A DNA stretch of 64,000 nt from Zasmidium citrigriseum (GCA_002786025.1 NHNW01000030.1:62001-126000); one strand, 5' to 3'. Positions 42,242 to 54,721 are shown, numbered from the stretch's first letter. Numbers and translations: made by a program. The notes: a model not told the origin generated them from the sequence alone.

Positions 42242-44767
42242 CTACCATTCCTCCAGCGAGCGACTTTCAGAGACTTCAACAACTAAACGTCTCTCGCCGT
42301 CGGGGTCTGTTCTCTGCTGGAGACAATATTTCGTTCTGTCCAATCCCAAACTCTCATTTCGAGCCTTCTCCAAATGCGACTCGGCGCTATCAAAATCTTC
42401 GAGAAGCCTGCTTCCGACCAGATAGCTCATCTTCGCCGCCAGAGTGTACGGAGGAATCGGAACAGCAGCCTCTCGGCCACGACAGATCAACACGAGCGCA
42501 AACACAATTGTCATGAGCCCCAATATCGCCAGCGACATATAAGCCGATACCAAGAACTGCGAATGCATCTGTCCTGGCGAAAATGGAACACCGCTGATGA
42601 CGATGTTCAGTGCTTCGCCAGAAAGCGCTACAACGGTGACTGCAGCTACCAGCCAGTATCGTTTTTGAAGAGCTTGGAACGTCGCCGCGAATGGAGTGAT
42701 CGAAGGGCTGAAAGCGATGGTGCTGGAGTAGCTGGATGGACCTGAAGCCAGGCGAACAAAAGGGGCCATAACAGCGGTGCCTGCCAGAAGTCAGCTCCGA
42801 GTCGCAGATGGTATGGAAGTCCCTCACTGTGTTCGATCTCCTTCCAGAAATGGACAATAATAGTACCGGCTCCGGTCAGGATGAATCGAGGTCCGAACGT
42901 GTTACTGCGAAAAGAGTCAGCTTTGCTTCTTCCCAACATGGTTCTGGATTCATACCTGTTGAAGAAGCGATTGAAGCCGTCATCACGGTAGTCAAGGAAG
43001 TAAGCCAAGATGACCCCAAACGTCCCAACTACCATGAACAGCAAGGCCATATCTCGGAATCCAAAGCGAGTGACTTTGCTTTCACTCTCAGGAGGGACAT
43101 GAGACGAGCCGAGATGGACAGGACGATAGCCCGCATCGGCCTTTGGAAAGACGGTCATCGACTCTCGAGAGAGTGAAGTCTCGCCAAAGTCATCCACAGG
43201 TCTGATGCCATAGCATTGCATTCCGGATCGATCTTCCCAAGTACCCAGTCTGTACTTCTTACCGGCCATGGACTTCTTCGCAGATCGGCTGCCGGGTTTG
43301 AGCGCATTTTGGACTCCACCGAGATCTGGCTCCAGACCAGGATGTCGTGCTAACATCGCAATGCTGGCGATCGAGCTAGGGTCTTTCTGCAGGCCAGTCC
43401 GTTGGGTCGGTAAAGCGAGGAGGAGAAAGAGGATTGCAGCAGCGAAAAGCGCAAGGAGCGCCTGTAGTACGCGAGCGACGACGACTGCGATCGTCATCCG
43501 AGCCGGACAAGGATTGTTCGAGCCGACCTTTGGATTTGAACACTCCCAGTTCGTGTCGACCCAGATTGCCTCTGACGCCAGAGCAGGCAAGATGCAAGTC
43601 AATGCCACAGCAAGTGCACTGCTGAGCAAAGCCCAGCGGCCTCCAAACAGAGCCTTTGCAGCATCGAAGACGCTGGATCGGCTCTGGTAGAAAGAGAATA
43701 GGATCTGGTCTGCACGAGCACCTTGGGCGCGAGCCATCTGCCGGAAGGGATCGATCAGCGCCATGCTGTTGTGCAGTACCGTCCAAATGGAACGATAGAA
43801 GACGGCTACCAGGACCGGCAGGTATGTGCCCACGAAGACTTGGGCAGTTGTCCATGTGTATACGACGACTCCTTCCCCATCATGTTGTTCGGCCATGTTG
43901 AAGTCGTATGCTGGACCAGGCGTTGCGCCGGATATGATGGTGTCGGTTGTGGTCGACACCGTCTCGCTTGGATCGACATACGCAGAAGGCGGCGTTGCGC
44001 TGGAGAAATAGCTCTCACTGGGGGCCAGGTAAGCCGAAGCCGAAGCAGATGATGTGTAGGTCACGCTGGACGCCAAATACGCCGCTGGAGGGGTTGCGCC
44101 TGTGAAGATCGACGTGGTGGAACTGTCTAGACTGGTCGGCGTGACTGGAATGTATTCCAGGTTTGATGTGGGAGAGTCTGCGATTGGCGCAGGGGTCTCG
44201 TCGGGATAATAGTCATAATCGGTACCAGAGAATGTCTCTGTCTGCTGGACGTATGCTCCCGGCGGTGTAGCGTGCGGCGCTGTAGGAGTGTACGTCTCTG
44301 TGGGCTGCAAGAATGCGCCCGGGGCCGTTGCTGAGGTCGGCGTGCCATCAGACTGAAGGCCATGTCAGTCGAAAGTACTGTCAACCAAGAGGGTTATATA
44401 CATACAGAGTACGTCGTCTGATTCGATGGCATCTGTCGAGGTAGCATTGAATGCCAGTCATGATGGATCTTTGGGAGGTCGCCGTCGTCCACAGGGAGTC
44501 GGATATCGCCATGCGGAAGAGCGATGACTGCGAACTCGAGCAGCCCGATCAACGTCGCCGTCAAAACCAGAAAGGCTACCAAGGCCCAAGTACGCAAGAT
44601 GACTGGCTTGTAGTTGAACGTCGAGGGATCTACTGGATTGTTTCGCATCAGCAAAAACGTCTGCAAAGTGCATTGCCGTACGTACTTAGTCTTTCATTCT
44701 GGAATACATTTCTGCTAGTCTCTTCCTGCATCAACGCCGTCTGTTCATGAAGTCTGGGCTTGGCCAT
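42242..44767 (-). CDS. Multi-pass membrane protein, DUF3433 family
   Basis: 772 residues in five exons: 44767-44686, 44629-44406, 44352-42956, 42904-42828 and 42780-42242. Introns are 56, 53, 51 and 47 nt; the third is a multiple of three and open, so it was identified by GTATGA, GCTGAC and GCAG. A first membrane segment (TWALVAFLVLTATLIGLLEF) is followed by a Pro/Ser/Thr/Tyr-rich stretch with five degenerate repeats (such as PGAYVQQTETFSG and PAAYLASSVTYTS). Several more membrane segments and two DUF3433-like halves follow. Fungal DUF3433 proteins have no established function; the repeat-rich loop could be extracellular and glycosylated. Confidence 0.78.
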
Positions 44768-46244
44768 GATGTCTTTGAAAGTGGAGCACGAAATGCTATT
44801 CAGAGATGGAAGAATGGATTCCTTCATGCGCGAGATATGGGGTCGCGAAGAAGTATCATGCCATCCGGAGCCAGTAAGGCTGAGCACCTCCGCACTGCAC
44901 TTGCCAAGACGCGATCCCAAGCCATAGAAGTTAGAACAAGCCACATGGATGGTGTGATGCAGCAGCAAAACCTCCGAACAAATACTGGATTAGGACACGG
45001 CGTATGGGACCACATGCAACGAGACGATACTCCTCGCAACGACTTCTGGTGAGTCCTTCTCAGAACTCCTCGAAGTCGTCTTGCTTGAGTGCTACGCTTG
45101 ATTGAAAGTACTAGAATGACTTCGCGGTCCCAGTGGACACAGCACGGGCAAATTGACAAAGCGATTTTCGGCGCCGAAGAAGCGGAGTCCTCCTTCAGCA
45201 CAGGAACACTGAAATGGTACATTCGGGATGCTTGAGGAGCTTGAATGGCTTAATGTCTTGACAATGTATCTGCAGCTATCAGCCTCAAATCTTGTGATTG
45301 GCCAAGCCTCGCTAAGCCATCAGTCCAGACTCAGCCCCAAGATGCTCACCATGCTTCAAATCACGCCACCTTCGCTTCGCTGATGTCGATGCAGATGCGT
45401 TCTGGAACGCTCTGCATACCAATCTCTGGGCCCCCATCACTTGTGGTTTGCTAGCAAGTTGAGAAATGTGATAAACTTCCAGTTTTGCACTAGTCCATGT
45501 CAGCCTTACTGGCGCGAGTGAATACATCTGAACGACCCAATGCGAATTGAACAGGCTCTGCCAAAGCCGAAACTCGCCACAATGATACAAGTGAGTCTAT
45601 ATGTGTGATTATTGTTTCAAAGGACGACGAGCCACGAACATGGTGCCGAGCACGCAAACCGTATCAAGCTGTCGATGGTGGACGATCTGTTGCTGGCGAG
45701 TGCAGCGCCCATATGGCTTGGAGAGTCGAACATTACCAGGCATGCTATTCAGAAGAATGGCAAAAACGACGATGCTCCAAGTTCGATCAGATCACAAGCA
45801 TTCAAGGAGGTACAGGGGAGGATGTACTTGGAGTGGAATCCAAAAGTCGGTCGCTACGAGAAGTTCAAGCAAGTCATGCTAAGCCTCATTTCTCATTTCA
45901 TGCTACTTCTTTAGCTAACAATGAGTCAAGCCGACGATCTGGGGTACGCATTGTGAAGTGTGCCAGAGGCAGCCATCGTCATCAACAATTCATCTCTTCG
46001 GCAGTGAAGTGAGTGCAGAACAGCCATCTTCATGTTATCAGCCGGCATCTCAAAGATCTTGTGAAGTGCTTTGCAGCACCATTAAACAAGTCGGAGGTAT
46101 TTTTCGGTAGTGAACTGAGAGCAGAGCAGCCATCATCATCAACCGGCATCTCGAAGACTCTGAGAAGTGCCTTGCAGCATCATCTTATGAGCCAGTGGGA
46201 GGTAAGGTATGATAGGGAGGGAAGAAGAGGAGACAGAGACGGAT
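44768..46244. other. 1.5-kb gene-poor region with direct repeat
   Basis: No supported gene. Short frames such as 45312-45590 (minus) show no domain. A ~105-bp imperfect direct repeat lies at its right end (listed separately). Confidence 0.45.
45997..46204. repeat. Imperfect direct repeat, two ~105-bp units
   Basis: Unit 1 (45997 to about 46099) and unit 2 (about 46103 to 46204) share TTCGG-AGTGAA, GCAGA-CAGCCATC, CCGGCATCTC, GAAGTGC-TTGCAGCA and GGAGGTA at an offset of ~106 bp. A third, shorter echo (GGCAGCCATCGTCATCAAC) lies just before unit 1. It is next to the 3' end of the minus-strand coiled-coil gene. Confidence 0.75.
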
Positions 46245-47680
46245 CTAGCGGTGACCACCGCGGCCACCACCACTGCCCCCATTCCAACTCTTCTTCTGTC
46301 CTCCAGGCGCGCGGCCGTCGTCTCCGTTGCGATTCGCATCTTCTCGATTGATGCGCACCTGCGTGGCTCCGGCGTGCAATGCCGCAGCGTTGGGGTCGCG
46401 AGGCCAGACGTCATCAGTGTGACGGTCGAGATCAATGTTAGGCCTATCGACCACGCGACCTTGTCTCGATTCAGGAGTTGATTGCGCCTCACTGCGTAGG
46501 ATACCGTGTTCATCGCTCTGATGACGTGTAGCCGCGTGCTGTCTCTGCAACTCTTGTCGCAGCATATTGACCTGGTCATTGAGGCCTTGGACGGTATCCT
46601 CACTCTCTTTGAGTTTACGTCGCAGTTCTTCGTTTTCGGCTCTGTATCTGGCCTCGAAATCAGAATGGACCGGACCAGCTCCAGATCGGGGCGCAGGGTA
46701 TCGATCATTCTTGTCGATACGAGAACTGGTGTTGCGATTCGAAGCATTGGGGGCGCTGTCAGGGTTGTTGCTGGCACGCCTAGGGGCCGAGTAGTCGCCG
46801 GTGTGCGTGTTGGCAGCATGGCCGCGAGTAGTCGATTCGTCGGCATTCGACTTCAGCGGGTCGGGATTGTTTTGGAACTCCCAGACTTTGTTCTTGAAGA
46901 ACAGCCGCTCGCCGCCTTGCAGACCCTGAATCTCGTCCGTCTCAAAATCTCCGCTCCTAACCGCTTCCGACGCCCATCTGCAGATTGTTCGCCTACGGTT
47001 GGCACTGTCGACACCGAAATTGTTTGAATTGCGCTGAGCTAGTTGTGACCTATTCGATCCACGATCGTTGCTGCGGCCTCGGTGGCTCCTACCGCGATTG
47101 TTGGGGCGATCGTTTGGCCCAGCGAGTTGCCTTAAGGTCGAGGCATCGACGTTCACGTGGTAGTGAATCTCGCGGCGGGTAGGAGAGCGGGAGCGCTCCC
47201 GATACGGGCGACCGCTGTTGTTGGCAGCCGGTAGGGGACCGTCGAAGGAATATTGGGGGCTGGCGGGGCTATGGCATGGTAAGCAAAATTTCGGGCGAGT
47301 CTGGGCTTATACACTGACCGATAAGGATAGGCCTGCACCGAGTTGTCCACAGTGACAGTACACTGCATGCCGCTGGTGTAGCAGGGACTGCAACTCCGAT
47401 CGGGCTGGTGAGGATCAAAATCGCACTGCGTGATTGTCAGCCATCTTGGCTCGGCGGAGATGAGAATCCTTCATACCTGAGCGACTCGATCATATTTCGC
47501 ACACGTTCGGCATGGTCTGGCGGGCAAGAGTGCTCGCTGGGGATGTCCGAGTTGGGACGGGTCATTGGGTGGCGGTGGTGGTTGATATGTGCCATTGGGC
47601 TGGGCCGGTTGGCCATTGGGGACTCCAGGATAATTGGTGTAATTGGTGTAATAGTTGTTGTTGTGGTGCGGATCGGCCAT
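46245..47680 (-). CDS. Six-cysteine, coiled-coil, RGG-tailed protein (atypical Zn2Cys6-like)
   Basis: 444 residues in three exons: 47680-47477, 47425-47319 and 47268-46245. Introns are 51 and 50 nt (GTATGA/ACGCAG phase 0, GTCAGT/CATAG phase 2). The N-terminus is Asn/Tyr/Pro-rich. Six cysteines follow with spacing C-x2-C-x8-C-x10-C-x2-C-x6-C (57-90), like a Zn2Cys6 cluster but with a longer, barely basic first loop. An Arg/Ser stretch comes next, then a block around RRTICRWASEAV and ERLFFKNKVWEF, a coiled coil (FEARYRAENEELRRKLKESE onward) and a Gly/Arg tail (GGSGGGRGGHR). Function unknown; a nucleic-acid-binding role is suggested by the RGG tail and cysteines. Confidence 0.68.
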
Positions 47681-50187
47681 TTTGTGATGTGCCGCGAGAT
47701 GATGTCGCGGTCGGTGAGAGAGGTTGTTGTCGGAAAGGAAGAGGAAGGAAAGCGCGGCCGTCGAGAATATTTTGGAGAGGCGCGCGGGCCGCCTTGGCTT
47801 CACGTGCCGCAGTTAAGCCGACGGGAGGACGACGACAACGGCAAGCAATGTACAAGTGTGGGAGTAGACGAAACCTGATCTTGAATAATGTGGGAAGTAT
47901 GTCAACTCTGTTTGATACAAAGGCCTTCGTTATTGCTCATAACAAAGACGTCGATGTTTGCTAAGACGCAACGGAGAAGCAGACAAACCAAACTGGAACA
48001 TTCTCAGCATCACCACACTTGGTCATCGTTTTGTCGATGGCTGTCCGTCCTCAGAGATGCGGAAAATTTCTTCTCATTCACTGTAGTGGTCGACGTAGAG
48101 CTATTGGACCAGCTTCTGCTACGTTCGTTCCGGCAGCCGTTGGCATGTGACAGCGCACGGACCGCTTCCCCGAAGCTTACTTCGCGCAACAACGGGCACA
48201 TGAATGCCAGTTGAGTAGTGCACTCTGCACCCCATGGAGTGTCACTGAGCATGTTGCTTCTACAAAACAAGCTCGGAGCGGGAAACTTAATAGCGCTTCA
48301 CTGTTTACTACTTGTTCTAGAATTTGGCAATGTCCACAATCAAGAAGAAACAGCCGATACAAAGTAAGTTCGCGAACACAACACCGCTGTAGCATCTCTC
48401 ACAAATGTCCTCAACCAGCTTATGACGGAAATGTAATACCTGGGTAGAGTAGCACGACCCACTTTAACCGCGATTAAATTGTCTAAGACGAAGGAGACAT
48501 GCGAAGTGCGAAAGTACTATACTTAACTTTGACTGCAGCAGTACACATGAAATTGAGTGTATTAATTATCTGTTGTTGACCTGCTGTAGGACTTTTGCCA
48601 TTTGAGTATCAGCATCGTGGAAAGGATCAACGCGGGTTTCCTTGTCCTCGTCTCAAGATCGCAGCTCCGAGGCTTGAATTTGTCAAGGCAGTGATGGAGA
48701 TGCGTAGTTTGCCGGTCACCAGATCTCATTGACTCCAGCAAAGTCTCTCTCCTGCGTTAGCCCCGTCTGCAGACCTTGCTTTGAGATCGATGCGAGTCTT
48801 GAACTGAGACATGCAGTCTGCACCTACCAGTAACGCCAGGAACCTACCAGCCTTACTCTGCATGCATATGTCGTTGATAAATCACCTGCAGCACAGCCAC
48901 AGCAGACCGCTTATACGCCGTGGCTGGCAACGCAATCAATCAAGCTTCAGACTTTGACCGACCATTCCTTTCCTCGGCTCCGAGAGCGATCGTGTTGTTT
49001 TGTTCCGACGTAGCATCGTGATTGGCTGGACTGCAATTTATTTGAGCCAGAAAATGAGGCTGGCACTACGCTCGATTCAGCTATCTTCACTGTCTGCTTT
49101 TGGAATTGCGAGATCTCCAGTCAGGTACTCTACTTGAGTTGAGGCGAAGCTTTTAGCGAACAATTCCATGCAATGCAACATTCGTATCGTACAAATCGAT
49201 CTGTCTGAGATTCCGAGAAGTCCCGAGGCCAACGACATCTCTGATGCCAATGCCAATGATCAAGGCCAATCGAAGCACTTCGCTTTTGGCGAGATGGGTG
49301 GAGAGAAATTCAAACCGACAGAAACCTGATTTTCAACCCTCCATTTCAGGATTTCATCCTCTCGTGTAATTGCCAAAGCGATTGTCAGAGCCCTCCAATC
49401 GTCCAATACTTCCAAGCCTCACGTATCTCTCTAATCGACTTCTCATTCTCAGTTTGGTATCCACCCGATTTTTGAGCTCTGACTTACTTTATGGTGCCTC
49501 CGAGCACCTCCTCGCTGTCTTCCATCCAGTGACTGTCGTGCGGCCCTGGGAGAATGCTAGTCTTCGCTGTTCGGAATGGAGAATGTTGTCGCATTGAGAT
49601 CTGAAGAATGGGGCTCGAGTGGTTCGTGAGCCACAGCGTGGTGCATCTGTTGGCGATGGTAGATGCCCGGGGGCACGACTGTTGCGGTCGCGATGCTGAC
49701 GAGGAGGATCAAGAGAATGAACATGTTGAAGAATGGCGTGCTGTTGCGATCGACGTTTGTGGGAAGGTGTTGGAATAAATGCAGTCGATCGTGCGGTATT
49801 CCAGAGAGTAACGATGCTGGCGATGTTGTATCGTTGATGGATGAAGAGAGTTGCCATGCGCTGCATTCACTTTGTCACTTGCCTCATTCAATCTCCCTCC
49901 ATCGATTTTGAGCAGGGGCAAGCACGCTCTTGTCACTCTTGCCGCACCGATCTTACCTGGCAGTGAGACTTGCGACTTCTTTCTCGGCTCGTTGTAGTCG
50001 CGCCTTCACATGATACTGCCCGCCGTGAAACCAGATGGTTCTTTCACACACCGTCTCCCTCACCTACTCATGTATGCTACAGACTACAACGCACGCACAT
50101 CGTCCACAATATTTCGCAGACATCGACCACAACACAAAAGTACAGCATCAAACGAATCAACCGTACACAGCAACCGACAATAACAAC
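47681..50187. other. 2.5-kb gene-poor region
   Basis: Between about 48450 and 49370 no open frame above 60 codons exists on either strand, and stops are frequent in all six frames. The flanks hold only short frames without domains. No transposon or RNA gene was recognised. The last ~200 bp are the likely promoter of the gene at 50188. Confidence 0.5.
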
Positions 50188-51188
50188 ATGGAACATCCTC
50201 ACGACCGAACAGCCACCGACATCCTCCAAGCCCATCTAATCAGCAACCTCAAAGTCGGCATCACAAAACTCCGCACCGACCTAACAGCCCTGAAAGCCCG
50301 AGAAGATGAATTCGACATGCGAGCGCTGGAGTTCGAAGAGCTCTGCAAGAGGCAGCAGGCTCTGATCAGAGAGACGATGGAGAAAGCGAAATTGCATGAC
50401 AAGAGAATCGAAGAGCGGGAGTTTGCACTCGTCGAACGTGAAGAGAGAATGCAAGAAGAGGATCGATTGATCAGGAAGCGAGAGAATGAATTGGCGGAGC
50501 GGGAGGGTGTGATGGCGAAAAGACGGAAGACGCATCATGAGGAGGAGAGAACTGTTGATGAGGAGGTGCTTCTGGCGAAGTTGAAAAGAGACGAAATCGA
50601 GCTCGTGGAGAGCATTCGCAGAAAGGGTGAGTCCCAGCGAAGGAATGAGATCACCACATGCTTGGACGCTAACATGGTAAACAAGTCGAAGAGAATGCCT
50701 CGCGAACCGAAAATATGATGGACAAGGCGGATGATAACCACACTCGAGGAAACGAGAAGCAGATCGCAAAAGCTCGCTCTCCCTCGCCGTCGCCAACATT
50801 GGCGCTCAGTCCAGCCGCTGCAATCTCGAACTCTTTCAAAGTCGACAACCTCGCCTACGAGACCTTTAAAACGATCATGTCGCAAACCTCCCAAACTAAT
50901 GCTCCCCCCATCCGTCGAATCGAATGCACTCAATTTATTCACGCCATGCAAGTGCTGGGAGTCGCCGTCTTGCCGGAGCCAGACACAGGATGCTGGTGGC
51001 TGTGGCCCATGCCAGACGGTCAAGTGTCCAACTGGAAAGCTTTCAAAACTTCTGTTCAGAATGGCTTTGGCATCTCGGATGTGTATCTGCATTGTCAGAG
51101 CGAGGGAGATGTGCAGGCTACGGCTTTGGGAAAGCTGATGGAGGAGGAGTGGGGGTTTAGTACGGATATGTTGAGAGTGGTGGAGTGA
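50188..51188 (+). CDS. Coiled-coil protein with novel C-terminal domain
   Basis: 313 residues in two exons, 50188-50626 and 50686-51188. The 59-nt intron has a GTGAGT donor and a GCTAAC branch site, and AAG, the first AG after the branch, is the acceptor (phase 1). The N-terminal ~150 residues are a charged coiled coil (for example EEREFALVEREERMQEED and RKRENELAEREGVMAKRR). A Ser/Pro-rich hinge (ARSPSPSPTLALSP) leads to a folded C-terminal part with conserved-looking aromatic content (GCWWLWPMPDGQVSNWKAF). I do not recognise the C-terminal domain. The upstream frame is open back to 50035, but the ATG at 50188 begins the heptads and is preferred. Confidence 0.65.
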
Positions 51189-51408
51189 AGAGCTGCACGT
51201 TGATGTATGGTGATGCCTTGTGCGCATCGAATGTTTCGAACAGGTCTCTTGGTCGAAGACAGCTGGTGGATATATTGAATCGGGTCTTCATGCAAGGGTC
51301 ATGACCAAGCTGCTCGCCACCCATTGCTTTGGGCATGCATCGTTTTATATGCAATGACGCATGTTAGCATAGTATGAGTATGCCACTCTGGTATTAGATG
51401 AGCTCAAT

Positions 51409-52476
51409 CTAGAAGTCCCTCGTGGCGTACTCGTCGCAGATCTCGACCAGCTTCTCAAAGACCCCTGGCTCCTGCTTAAAGTCAGCAACACAACAGCGAA
51501 TTCCTGAAATGGGAAGTTACCTTGGCACTATGTCCAGCTCCTTGAATCATATACAACTTGGAATCCGGCAGCGCCTTGTGCAAATCCCAGGCAGTCCTCG
51601 CTGGGCACACGAAGTCGAATCGACCTTGCACAATCGAACCTGTCGACCACATCAACACCCTCGTTCCACACACACGCAAGAGAAGCACTCACAAGGGATA
51701 TGCTTAATCTTCTCCAAATTCTCTTCCCTCAAAAGCTGACCCTCCTCCAAGAACCCCCCGTTGGCGAAGTAATGCGCCTCAATTCGGGCATGCTGCAGAC
51801 TCCAATCATCATCTTGCACCTTCTCTTCGATCTCCTTGAGATCCGGCTTCACCGAACTGGCGACCATCTCCCACACATTCCAGGCTTGGGCTGCTGAACG
51901 TCTAGTCTCGGGATCTTCGGAGCAGAAGCGCTTCAAGTAAGACTCCACAGGGTTACTTCGTTCTTCGGCCGGGAGATGATTTAGCCATTTATCATAGCCA
52001 TCCGGGAAGATCATCGCCGCGCCGTAGGGTTTGAAGTTATGTTCCAGCTCCTGCTTCCGCAAGGTGAAGATCCCACGAAGCACAAGAGAACCACATCTCT
52101 CCGGATGCGTCTGAGCGTAAGCCAGACTGAGGCTACTCCCCCAAGACCCACCAAACACCATAAACCACTTCTCAATCCCGAGATGCCCCCGCAACGTCTC
52201 AATATCCTCGACAAGAAGCTGCGTCGTATTCTCGCGGATCTCGGCTACAGGGCGAGATTTTCCAGACCCGCGTTGGTCGAGGAGGACGACACGATAGATT
52301 TCTGGGTTGAAGAATGCGGCGTTTTCTGCTGAGGTGCCGCCGCCGGGTCCGCCGTGGAGGAAGATTACGGGTTTGCCTGTGGGGTTGCCGTATTGGTGGT
52401 AGTAGATTTGGTGGAGGGGGCTGACGGTGAGGTAGCCGTCGTTGAAGGCGATTGAGTGCGAGTAGCCGGTGGCCAT
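51409..52476 (-). CDS. Proline iminopeptidase (alpha/beta hydrolase, S33)
   Basis: 321 residues in three exons: 52476-51693, 51639-51521 and 51471-51409. Introns are 53 and 49 nt (GTGAGT/GACAG phase 1, GTAACT/AAGCAG phase 0). It releases N-terminal proline from peptides in the cytosol. The oxyanion motif HGGPGG is at 41-46 and DQRGSGKS at 67-74. The nucleophile elbow GGSWGS holds Ser111, the acid is Asp270 in GRFDFVCP, and the base is His298 in GAGHSAK. Length and motif order match bacterial-type prolyl iminopeptidases, which are widespread in fungi. All catalytic residues are intact. Confidence 0.93.
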
Positions 52477-53672
52477 GATTCAGAGGTGGGTGAAGTGAAG
52501 AAAGGTGCTGGGGTGGTCCTGGGAGGTTGTCAAGTCAGCGTGATGACTGTGAAGTTTGTGATAATGTATATTCCGCTATGGTTCAGGATGAGACGCACGG
52601 TTCGCTTGTTGTACTGAATCGAGGTACTGCTCGCTCACGGGTGTATAGATGAGGTTGAGGAAGCTCGAGCTCGAAAGCTCCACCTGAACGGCGTAGCATT
52701 GCCCGAGATCGGCAGGGGTGTATCTTGGCAGCCTGGTCGTGAAGGACGTCCTCTTCAAGAAGATCCAAAACCTCAATGGGCGCAGGTGCTAGAAGCATTG
52801 GCATCTGTCAGACTATCAGAACCAGAAGGGTTCTTCAACATGGTCTTGAACATAATGTCCCATTCTGCAAGAATATCCCCTCTTTTTCCTATAGATCGAT
52901 CCTCAAGGTATAGCAGGGTTGCCCATCCTTAAGAGATGGCTGTGGCGCCCGTCTTTGAGATAACCTTATTTCCGTACCTTGCAGCTAGACTTCATCTCGT
53001 CGACCTTCATACAATATCATAGTCCTTCATTTACGTCCATCAGCCAATTTGCGAGACAACAGCGCCCTGAGCCCTGTCATTTTAATGGCTGTGTGTTCGC
53101 TGGACTTTGCTTCAACATCACCACAGAATATGAATATGCCGCAGTGCTCTTGTATCATTAGCGAAGACGAACGTGAAGGCTCAACGAGCCTCGACATGCA
53201 TAGACGCAAAGTCAAGCCTCACAAGAGCCGCGGGAGTTTGAACCGGTCTGTCGAATGCCATTTGCCCAGCTTGCATTGGCATGCAGTTCGATATGATCCG
53301 AGGCTCGTCTCAGGCGAGCAAGAAGAATACTCTTGCATCAATGCAAATTCTCAACTTCATCTCTCCACGGCAGATATATCTCATGACTCAAGTAAATGCC
53401 GATACTTTCGTATGCACTGCACATGCTTGATCAAGCGATGCCCCCACCGCAAGGCCTACTCCGATATGTTCATGTTTCTGCGATCGATGCGCGTTTCGCA
53501 GGTGGAGAAGTGAAATTTCTCCCAGCGCATCTTAGAGATCGCACTTGGTGCGACATGATGATGCATAGGCGAGAACGATGGCCTACTCCACGTGGGAGTC
53601 CAGCAAGTAGATATTGCAGCTTCGTCCTGTCGGTCTCGCATGTTCGGCCTCGTTCCAACCACTTCGTTCGTG
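52477..53672. other. 1.2-kb intergenic region
   Basis: Between divergent genes (iminopeptidase on minus, RTA1-family on plus). It probably contains both promoters. Open frames such as 53049-53513 have no domain and are not called. Confidence 0.45.
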
Positions 53673-54721
53673 ATGACCGATTCCGACAGCAATCTCGTTT
53701 CCAGAGGGGCGGAGGAAGACGACCTCATCGACTTCCAACTGTACGCATACACACCATCTCTTGCAGCCGCCACCATATTCATCGTCCTCTTCTCGGTCGC
53801 AACGATATGGCACATCTATCTTGCTCTTCGAAAGCGAACCTGGCTGATGATTCCATTCTGCGTTGGAGGGGTTTGTATGTTCACCGATATGCCAAGAGCG
53901 AAGTGCACTCGCTGACCAGGAGTCGGGTATAGTCGAAGTCGTCGGATACATCTGCCGTGCAGTCTCCTCTAAACAAACGCCGAACTTCACCTTGGTGCCA
54001 TACGTCCTCCAAACAACCTTTCTCCTGGTAGCACCAGCGCTCTTCGCCGCATCGATATACATGACACTGGAGAAGATCGTTCTCCTAGTCGACGGCGATA
54101 AGCACCTGGTAATTCGAAGAGCATGGTTGACGGGGACTTTCGTCGCTGGCGACATGATGGCATTCGTCCTCCAAGGGTCCGGTGCGTCCCATAACCCCGA
54201 AATGCGATGTCCGTCAGCTGATCATATGAATGGCAGGCGGCGGGCTCATAGCCAGCCAAAACATCAAGCTCATGACCCACGGCAAGAATCTCGCCCTAGC
54301 TGGCCTCATCCTGCAGACCGTATTCTTCGTCTTCTTCATCTCCGCCGGCGCTCTCTTCGATATGAGTACGAATCGCTGTCCGACACCCCAATCACAGTGC
54401 CATTACCTGCGGTGGCGAAGACAGATGACGAGTCTCTATCTTGCCAGCTTTCTGATCTTCGCTCGCTCTGTGGTCAGGATTGTGGAGTTTGCAGAGGGGT
54501 TCTCGGGGTACCTCATCTCGCACGAGGTGTATCTGTACGTCTTCGATGCGGTGCTGATGATCGCGGTTATGGTGATTGTTGGACTGGTGCATCCTGGGGA
54601 GATTCTGGCCGCTGGTGCAGTAGAGCGGGGCGGGAGTGATGGCATGAGTCGGCCTCGTGGTGTAGGAAAGGAAGGCGTGGGTCGGTGGTCGGGATCTTCG
54701 GCGGCTGACTCGGGGGTGTGA
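53673..54721 (+). CDS. RTA1-family seven-helix membrane protein
   Basis: 311 residues in three exons: 53673-53874, 53933-54181 and 54237-54721. Introns are 58 and 55 nt (GTATGT/TATAG phase 1, GTGCGT/GGCAG phase 1). Seven hydrophobic segments are visible, with the family blocks EVVGYICRAVSS, LVPYVLQTTFLLVAPALFAA, the loop FVAGDMMAFVLQGSGGG and NLALAGLILQTVFFVFF. Homologues (Rta1, Rsb1) are linked to resistance against aminocholesterol or long-chain base lipids at the plasma membrane; the substrate here is unknown. An alternative start ATG at 53640 would add 11 residues. It converges on the Zn2Cys6 gene, 64 bp away. Confidence 0.87.
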
